Below are positions 59,298 to 64,000 of a stretch of 64,000 bases of DNA, piece after piece. Source of the stretch: Luteolibacter rhizosphaerae. Its GTDB lineage: Bacteria; Verrucomicrobiota; Verrucomicrobiia; Verrucomicrobiales; Akkermansiaceae. Within the stretch, counting starts at the first letter, position 1; every line of letters begins with the position of its first letter. The notes under the pieces are model-generated. The model had not been told where the DNA came from. It worked only from the letters and a program-made list of their open reading frames with translations, and did no database searches. Both the position numbers and the translations under genes were made by a program. Location of the stretch: the NCBI RefSeq assembly GCF_025950095.1, contig NZ_JAPDDR010000002.1, forward strand, positions 1-64,000. The letters are read 5' to 3'.

Positions 59298-60263
59298 ATG
59301 AAGCCTCCCCGCCGCGCCGTTCTCATCGCCTTCGCCGTGCTGGTCGCGGGCGGCTACCTGCGCCTGTATCTGGAGGATCACGCGACCAAGAGCTTCCGGC
59401 ACGAGGGATTGCTCTCCGAGCCGCTGGACATCGATGTCCGCGAGAAGATCGGCCAGAACAGCGCCGTGGTCGCGCTGGCCGGGCTGCGGACGCTGGTCGC
59501 CAGCTTCGCCAGCTTGCGCGCCACCGAGCAATTCACGAACACCGAATGGCCCGAGCTGGACGAATCGGTGAACACCACCGTCCAGCTCTCCCCCAAGACC
59601 GGCTACTACTGGGATATCGGCGGCTGGCATCTGGCCTACAATGCCGCCGCCTTTTATCGGAACGACCCCCATCTCAGCAGCCTGCGTGCTGAAGCCGAAT
59701 CCCGCCGCTGGGTCACCAAGGGGAAGGAATTCTTTGAGCGGGGTACCCGGAACAACCCCGACAATTGGCGTCTCGCCGCCGCTCTGGGGAATCTCTATTC
59801 CAGCGCCTACCACTTCCCGGAGGACGAGAAGGCGGTAGCCGCCTACTCCCGCTCTTGGGCTACGGGGAAAGCGGATCCCCGCGTGCGGCGAAACCTGCTC
59901 CAAGCCCGCGCCCGGGTGGGGGAGGATCCCAAGGTGCTGCTCGCCGAGCTGCGTGACATTTTGCAATCCGACCCCCGCAGCGCCGTGCCCTCCATGCTGG
60001 CACTGCGCTATGTGCTGGAGGCGAAGATCACGCCGCCGGACGATCCGGTGGCCCGTGCGGTGCAGATTTTCGGTTCGGAAGAGCGGGCGCTGCGGATACT
60101 CGGGACTTATTTCACCGACTATCTCGACCGCATGCCCCAGACCGGCGTGGAGACCGCCATCCGCCTGCTGGAGAGGCGAAAAGGGATCGCCCCGGACTCT
60201 CCCGAGAGTAACATCCGTCTGCGGGAAGAATTATCTGCCAGAAACTACGGCTTTGAGAGGTAA
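59298..60263 (+). CDS. Exporter-linked TPR-like membrane-anchored protein
   Basis: A 321-residue protein with an N-terminal anchor helix (AVLIAFAVLVAGGYLRLYL) and a soluble helical region. Segments such as VTKGKEFFERGTRNNPDNW, RLAAALGNLYSSAYHFPEDE and LLAELRDILQSDPRSAVPS read as TPR-like helix pairs. GGAG in the end of the permease gene is a good ribosome binding site for ATG 59298, one base past that gene's stop. It is probably an accessory subunit of the ABC exporter on the periplasmic side; no catalytic motif is seen. Confidence 0.78.
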   Translation: MKPPRRAVLIAFAVLVAGGYLRLYLEDHATKSFRHEGLLSEPLDIDVREKIGQNSAVVALAGLRTLVASFASLRATEQFTNTEWPELDESVNTTVQLSPKTGYYWDIGGWHLAYNAAAFYRNDPHLSSLRAEAESRRWVTKGKEFFERGTRNNPDNWRLAAALGNLYSSAYHFPEDEKAVAAYSRSWATGKADPRVRRNLLQARARVGEDPKVLLAELRDILQSDPRSAVPSMLALRYVLEAKITPPDDPVARAVQIFGSEERALRILGTYFTDYLDRMPQTGVETAIRLLERRKGIAPDSPESNIRLREELSARNYGFER

Positions 60264-60325
60264 TCCGGGTTTGACTCGACAGGTCCCCGAAACGTCTCCT
60301 AAAGCCTCTCCCGCCTCACCGACCC

Positions 60326-61048
60326 ATGCGCATCGCCCTCTTCGGAGATATCCACGCCAACCTTGAAGCCCTCGAGGCTGTGTTGGTTGATGCCGAGCAA
60401 CAGGGCTGCACCGATTATGTCTGCCTCGGCGATGTCGTCGGCTACAATGCGGACCCCGCCGCTTGCTTGGAAAAAGTCCGCGCCATGAACTGCCCCGTGG
60501 TGAAGGGCAACCACGACGAGGATGCCTCCGGCACCCATTCGCTGGACGCCATGAACCCCGTGGCCGCCGCCGCGCTGGAGTGGACCCGCGAGCAACTTTC
60601 CGAGGAACAGCGGATCTGGCTGCGCCGTCTCCGAATGGTCCGCCAGGTGGAGGATTTCACCATCGTCCACAGCACCCTCGACCAGCCTGCGAACTGGAAC
60701 TACGTGACGAACCGCTTCGACGCGATGTCGAACTTCTCGTACCAGTTCACGCAGGTCTGCTTCCACGGCCACACCCACGTCCCGCGCGTTTACGTGAAGA
60801 CGGACAAGGTGCAGGAAGTCCCCGCGGAGTCCGTGGTGATCGAGGAAGGCTCGAAGTATTTCATCAATGCCGGCTCGGTCGGCCAGCCGCGCGATGGCGA
60901 TTGGCGGGCCTGCTACGCGATCTACGATCTGGATCACCACCTCGTCGTCTTCCGCCGGGTCGAATACGATCTGGAGAAGACCCAGAAGAAGATCCTGGAT
61001 GCCGGGCTGCCGCCGATGCTGGCGGAGCGTCTGGCGGATGGCCGATGA
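60326..61048 (+). CDS. Calcineurin-like metallophosphoesterase (YfcE/MJ0936 type)
   Basis: A 240-residue phosphoesterase with all five metal motifs in order: GDIHANLEALEA, CLGDVVGYNADP, VVKGNHDEDAS, FTIVHSTLDQP and CFHGHTHVPRVY. This clade hydrolyses cyclic phosphodiesters in vitro; in-cell substrates are unknown. The C-terminal INAGSVGQPRDGDWRACYAI is typical. Its stop overlaps the start of the Nudix gene (ATGA, 61045-61048), so both are co-translated and perhaps act in the same nucleotide clean-up. Confidence 0.9.
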   Translation: MRIALFGDIHANLEALEAVLVDAEQQGCTDYVCLGDVVGYNADPAACLEKVRAMNCPVVKGNHDEDASGTHSLDAMNPVAAAALEWTREQLSEEQRIWLRRLRMVRQVEDFTIVHSTLDQPANWNYVTNRFDAMSNFSYQFTQVCFHGHTHVPRVYVKTDKVQEVPAESVVIEEGSKYFINAGSVGQPRDGDWRACYAIYDLDHHLVVFRRVEYDLEKTQKKILDAGLPPMLAERLADGR

Positions 61049-61428
61049 TCGAGGTCGTCGCTGGCCTGATCCTCGACCAGTCGGACCGGCTCCTCGCCTG
61101 CAAACGACCGGAGGGAAAACACCTCGGCGGCAAATGGGAATTCCCCGGTGGCAAGGTGGAGCCAGACGAGAGTCCGGAGGCTGCCCTGATCCGCGAGCTG
61201 GAGGAAGAGCTGTCCATCACCGTCGAGTTGCTGGAGCCGCTCACTCCCGTGGTCTGGGACTACGGCCGCGGACCCATTCGCCTGCACCCTTTCGTCTGCC
61301 GCATCGCCTCTGGCACCCCGCATCCCCACGAGCACTCGGAGATCCGCTGGTGTGATCGGGTGGAGTTGCAAGCTCTCGACTGGGCCGAGGCCGACGTGCC
61401 GATCTTGGCGGAGTGGTTGGCCCGGTGA
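61045..61428 (+). CDS. MutT-type Nudix hydrolase
   Basis: A 127-residue Nudix enzyme with the box GGKVEPDESPEAALIRELEE (Gly-X5-Glu-X7-Arg-Glu-x-x-Glu-Glu), preceded by LACKRPEGKHLGGKWEFPGG, the pattern of MutT enzymes that remove oxidised dGTP (8-oxo-dGTP). In the last box position Leu-Ser replaces Leu-Gly, which is tolerated in the family. The start overlaps the phosphoesterase stop by four bases. The exact substrate is inferred. Confidence 0.88.
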   Translation: MIEVVAGLILDQSDRLLACKRPEGKHLGGKWEFPGGKVEPDESPEAALIRELEEELSITVELLEPLTPVVWDYGRGPIRLHPFVCRIASGTPHPHEHSEIRWCDRVELQALDWAEADVPILAEWLAR

Positions 61429-61486
61429 TGCCGCCCACGGGTGATCTGTGAGGACAGAATTCTCCGGCTGCGGCTTTTACCCGGAG

Positions 61487-62296
61487 ATGAATCATGCCTC
61501 CGGATGGCCTTCTCTGGTAGGGCGGATTTTCCTGCGGACCTTGGCGACCCTGTTCCTACTCCTCATCGTGCTGATGATCAGCCTCGCCGTGGGCTTGGAG
61601 GTGGTGATGGGGATTTATGAAGCAGCGTTCCATCTCGCGCTAGGGTTCATCTTCTTCTTGGTCCAAGAGGGGCCGCCCTTTCTTGCCAATCGCGGCGTAT
61701 GGCTAGCCCTTCTCTTTCTCCCGCTGTTGGCATTTGGTGCGGCGCGCGTGCTTGGCGGGAGACGGGCTGGCCGAGGTGCAGGGACCTGCACGTCACGTCA
61801 TCTGCAAGCCCTTGCAACAATACTGCTGGCGCTGTTCGTGGCTTCGCTGGTCATCAGCGGAGCCTTCGGAGCCTTGAAGGAACTTACAAGGCATCGCGTG
61901 TTTGCAAGTGCCAATGGCATCGAAGGCTACGAGAATAGGCTGATAGCCTCCGAACTGCAGAAGGCCCTGCAGGAGGTCTCTGAAACCCGGGACCATTTTC
62001 CGGACTCGCTCGCCGAACTTGAAGCCGGATTGAGCAAGGACTGGATCTCGGCCACTTATCGCGATCCCTATGCCGAGGAGCTACCGGAGTTGCCCATGTA
62101 TCTCGCAGCCGGAGCTCCCACCTCGCTTGATCCCTCTTTTCCCGTTTTGATTTCGGCCCGCCACCGATCAGGGGGAAGGAAGTGGCACCGGACGGTTTTC
62201 ACCATGAATGGCGTGGAGCACCATGTCGAAGAGCCGGAGATCTCCATCTGGGTTCAGCGTGCCTTGGACGCACGCCGGGCTCATTCCTCCCCATGA
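61487..62296 (+). CDS. Small membrane protein with pseudopilin-like C-terminus (1)
   Basis: A 269-residue protein with three N-terminal helices (LATLFLLLIVLMISLAV, FHLALGFIFFLV, LALLFLPLLAFGAARVL) and a fourth near residue 120. A soluble domain follows (SELQKALQEVSETRDHFPDS, LAELEAGLSKDWISATYRDP). The helix-then-'FPDSLAEL' arrangement is like the C-terminal half of GspG-type pseudopilins. Start ATG 61487 (MNHASGWP) is chosen over the upstream GTG at 61448; SD-like GGAG lies close. It begins a run of at least four similar genes. Confidence 0.7.
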   Translation: MNHASGWPSLVGRIFLRTLATLFLLLIVLMISLAVGLEVVMGIYEAAFHLALGFIFFLVQEGPPFLANRGVWLALLFLPLLAFGAARVLGGRRAGRGAGTCTSRHLQALATILLALFVASLVISGAFGALKELTRHRVFASANGIEGYENRLIASELQKALQEVSETRDHFPDSLAELEAGLSKDWISATYRDPYAEELPELPMYLAAGAPTSLDPSFPVLISARHRSGGRKWHRTVFTMNGVEHHVEEPEISIWVQRALDARRAHSSP

Positions 62297-62354
62297 ACTT
62301 CACGCGCTCTTCACCCACCTCGTCTTGCCAAAGCTTCCCTAACAAGATCATCCT

Positions 62355-63053
62355 ATGAACGTGGCAAACCCTCGACAAGCTCCAGCCCTCGGCCCGCTCG
62401 TCCTGGCCATCTCGATCTTCGGCATGAGCCAAGCCTCCGCGGGCATGACCGTGGTCACGCTCACGGACATCGCCCGGGCTAGGCTGGATGCGCTTTCCTT
62501 CTTCCTCGTCTCCTACCTGCTCATCTGCTGGGTGGTAAAGCTGCTGTGGAACTATCTCGGCAAGACCTTCACGGTGCTGCCCAAGCTGAACTACACGCGT
62601 GCGCTCGGGCTTGTATTCCTCTCCGGGATGATGTTCTATGTCGTGCTCACCATGATCTCCGGTGCGCGCGAGTTACTCACGCCCGGCGCATGGGAGAAGC
62701 AGGGCATCGGCTACCGCACCCGGGAAGGCCAAGTCGCCACCCTCACCAAGGACGACCGACGCAGCAACCTGCGCAAACTGCAGGAAGCAATCTGGGCTTA
62801 TGCGAAGGAGCATGGAGGCAAGGCTCCGCCCGGACCTTTGGTCGCCGGCATTGAGCCGGACCTCTGGCGCTTTCACGGCGGCGGGCTCTATTGCCTCATG
62901 CCTGAAGTCCGGCCCGGAGTGGGACGGGAAGTGCTTGTCTACGAGCCATCCACCGCCGGCGGCAGGCGCTTCGTCCTGTTGGCTGATGGCAATATCGAGG
63001 ATCGCGAGGAGGGGACCTTGAGGCGTGATCTTGATGACCAGATGAAGAGATGA
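62355..63053 (+). CDS. Small membrane protein with pseudopilin-like C-terminus (2)
   Basis: A 232-residue protein with helices near residues 12-35 (with APALGPLVLAISIFGMSQAS), 48-66 and 83-102, and then a soluble C-terminal region: NLRKLQEAIWAYAKEHGGKA, LYCLMPEVRPGVGREVLVYE, FVLLADGNIEDRE. The 'xxAxxxYxxxHG' helix and the closing 'DGNIED' strand are the features shared with type II pseudopilin or H-X9-DG domains. It overlaps the next gene by four bases (ATGA at 63050-63053). Confidence 0.7.
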   Translation: MNVANPRQAPALGPLVLAISIFGMSQASAGMTVVTLTDIARARLDALSFFLVSYLLICWVVKLLWNYLGKTFTVLPKLNYTRALGLVFLSGMMFYVVLTMISGARELLTPGAWEKQGIGYRTREGQVATLTKDDRRSNLRKLQEAIWAYAKEHGGKAPPGPLVAGIEPDLWRFHGGGLYCLMPEVRPGVGREVLVYEPSTAGGRRFVLLADGNIEDREEGTLRRDLDDQMKR

Positions 63054-63820
63054 ACGAGGGATGTGACATCGGATCGAAGCCGGGGCGTCCTCGCATCGGC
63101 AGGGTGGTGTCGTGCCTCGCTTGGATGTTTCTGCTTCTCCTCGTCGGTGCGATAATCGACTTGCTGCCCCTACTTGAGCTGCCTTTCCGGCTCGTCTTTG
63201 GCTGCTTGTTCCATTTCTGGAATCTAGTTCCGCCCATGCTTTCCCAGTGGAAAGCCGTGGCTTCTCCATTCGTTAGCCTGGCGATCATCTTGCCACTGGC
63301 GCATCACTTCTTCCGCTGGTTTGCCATTTCACGTGGAAGGACCCTTTGGAGATTTTCCCACAGCCTCGCGATCGTGGCCTTACTCTTCGCCGGAAGCGCG
63401 GCAGCCATCGCCATGAGCGGGATCACCCATCAGGCGGCTTGGATGGCGGATGTCCCTTGGTGGAACCATCGTGGACGTGGCGAGGTGAGCGAGGCCATGT
63501 CGCGGATTCGTGATCTCCAAGTCGCGATGGCAGAGTTCTATTCAGAGCATGGTCGCTATCCCGAATCCTTGAGCGAACTGGAGAGCCGCATCGAGGGTTT
63601 CGGGCGTGCATCCACCATGCCAGCAGGACTCGCGGGAATCCCGGAGTCTTTTGTTTACCTGAAACCGGAGACAATGGAGGCGGCCGCTCCACCGCTGCCG
63701 ATACTGGTTTCCCCCTTGCTCGGATCGGGACGAGTAGCTGTGGGCTTCAACGATCATTCGGTCAAAGCTCTGCACGTCGAGGACCTTGAATCGATTCTCA
63801 ACCGGGGGCTAAGGCCATGA
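63050..63820 (+). CDS. Small membrane protein with pseudopilin-like C-terminus (3)
   Basis: A 256-residue protein: three or four N-terminal helices (LAWMFLLLLVGAIIDLL, VSLAIILPLAHHFFRWF, LAIVALLFAGSAAAIAMSG) and a C-terminal soluble part with IRDLQVAMAEFYSEHGRYPE, SLSELESRIEGFG and VAVGFNDHSVKALHVEDL. The 'FYSEHGRYPESLSEL' run closely follows the pseudopilin pattern (helix end, HG-x-YP, loop). It is coupled to both neighbours through ATGA overlaps at 63050 and 63817. Confidence 0.72.
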   Translation: MNEGCDIGSKPGRPRIGRVVSCLAWMFLLLLVGAIIDLLPLLELPFRLVFGCLFHFWNLVPPMLSQWKAVASPFVSLAIILPLAHHFFRWFAISRGRTLWRFSHSLAIVALLFAGSAAAIAMSGITHQAAWMADVPWWNHRGRGEVSEAMSRIRDLQVAMAEFYSEHGRYPESLSELESRIEGFGRASTMPAGLAGIPESFVYLKPETMEAAAPPLPILVSPLLGSGRVAVGFNDHSVKALHVEDLESILNRGLRP

Positions 63821-64000
63821 TTGAGGGGCGGATCCATACCATGAAGCGCGCCTTGTTACTGCGACTTTGGTATCTTCCCGCGCTGGCGATCTTCACCATG
63901 TTCGGCTTCTCTGCCCTCAAGGTGGACTTCCTTCCGGAGATCAGCTTCCGCGTGGTGTTCGGCTTCATCCCATTCCTGAAGGACGCTCGAGCTGAAGCGG
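63817..64000 (+). CDS. Small membrane protein (4), N-terminal part, cut by window end
   Basis: The frame starts at ATG 63817 (overlapping the previous stop by ATGA) and runs open to the end of the window. A second ATG at 63841 (MKRALLLRLWYLPALAIFTM) could be the true start. The visible 61 residues hold two hydrophobic segments (LLLRLWYLPALAIFTMFGFS and FRVVFGFIPFL), the same layout as the N-termini of the preceding genes, so it is probably the next member of the array. Confidence 0.65.
   Translation, partial: MIEGRIHTMKRALLLRLWYLPALAIFTMFGFSALKVDFLPEISFRVVFGFIPFLKDARAEA

Noticed and set aside
1..64000. CRISPR arrays, tRNA or rRNA genes, insertion sequences, integrases
   Set aside because: No direct-repeat arrays with spacers, cloverleaf-like segments in gaps, transposase motifs or terminal inverted repeats were seen while reading the gaps and coding regions.

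Overview
The window is a 64 kb stretch of a high-GC, Gram-negative chromosome. Gene content points to the Verrucomicrobiota, probably a Luteolibacter/Haloferula-like member of the Verrucomicrobiaceae. The pointers are LL-diaminopimelate aminotransferase, a Hen1-Pnkp RNA repair pair, many large secreted LamG/PA14/TSP3-repeat proteins, tandem DUF3592 proteins, A-x-x-W helical repeat proteins and short ACGGAT-type interspersed repeats. The taxonomic call is inference from family content; there is no rRNA in the window. I found no tRNA, rRNA, CRISPR array, IS element, phage or integrase gene.

Layout. 1-5.3 kb: end of an AbrB-type antitoxin, dapL, a lone ureD, then an outer-membrane protein and the urea-binding protein UrtA behind a well-formed sigma-54 promoter and closed by a strong terminator. 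5.3-9 kb: two small unknowns, threonine dehydrogenase, an acyltransferase and an NlpC/P60 lipoprotein. 9-14.3 kb: a minus-strand cluster with rdgB at its head, three DUF3592 membrane proteins (one frameshifted), an arrestin-like small protein and a small P-loop ATPase, several with ATGA overlaps. 14.4-22 kb: two thioredoxin-fold secreted proteins, a RibH2-type lumazine synthase, leuS and a SWIM/SNF2 helicase. 22-30.4 kb: a GH43 enzyme, Hen1 (with an unexplained C-terminal extension) and Pnkp, a lipoprotein hydrolase and arabinose-5-phosphate isomerase. 30-39.7 kb: mixed housekeeping and envelope genes, including a HELTH-motif membrane protein, avtA, a peroxiredoxin with a clear promoter, a dTDP-rhamnose-reductase-like protein, manC, an AlkD-like protein and GH16.

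39.7-49.7 kb: a 1,654-residue M60-type metallopeptidase with cadherin, PA14 and LamG modules, ruvX, a secreted TSP3/LamG protein, endonuclease III with unusual cluster cysteines, and a 3D-domain lipoprotein. 50-55.8 kb: a tight minus-strand operon of a Ycf46-like AAA+ ATPase and two paralogous seven-helix membrane proteins, the best candidate here for an undescribed system. 57.5-60.3 kb: an ABC exporter with a companion TPR-like protein. 60.3-64 kb: a phosphoesterase and Nudix pair, then at least four consecutive small membrane proteins with pseudopilin-like C-terminal regions, the last running off the end.

Functional threads: nitrogen scavenging (urea), lysine/valine/threonine metabolism, RNA repair, polysaccharide and glycoprotein breakdown, and envelope precursors (GDP-mannose, KDO, dTDP-rhamnose). 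All function calls rest on reading motifs and family resemblance by eye; no database search was run.
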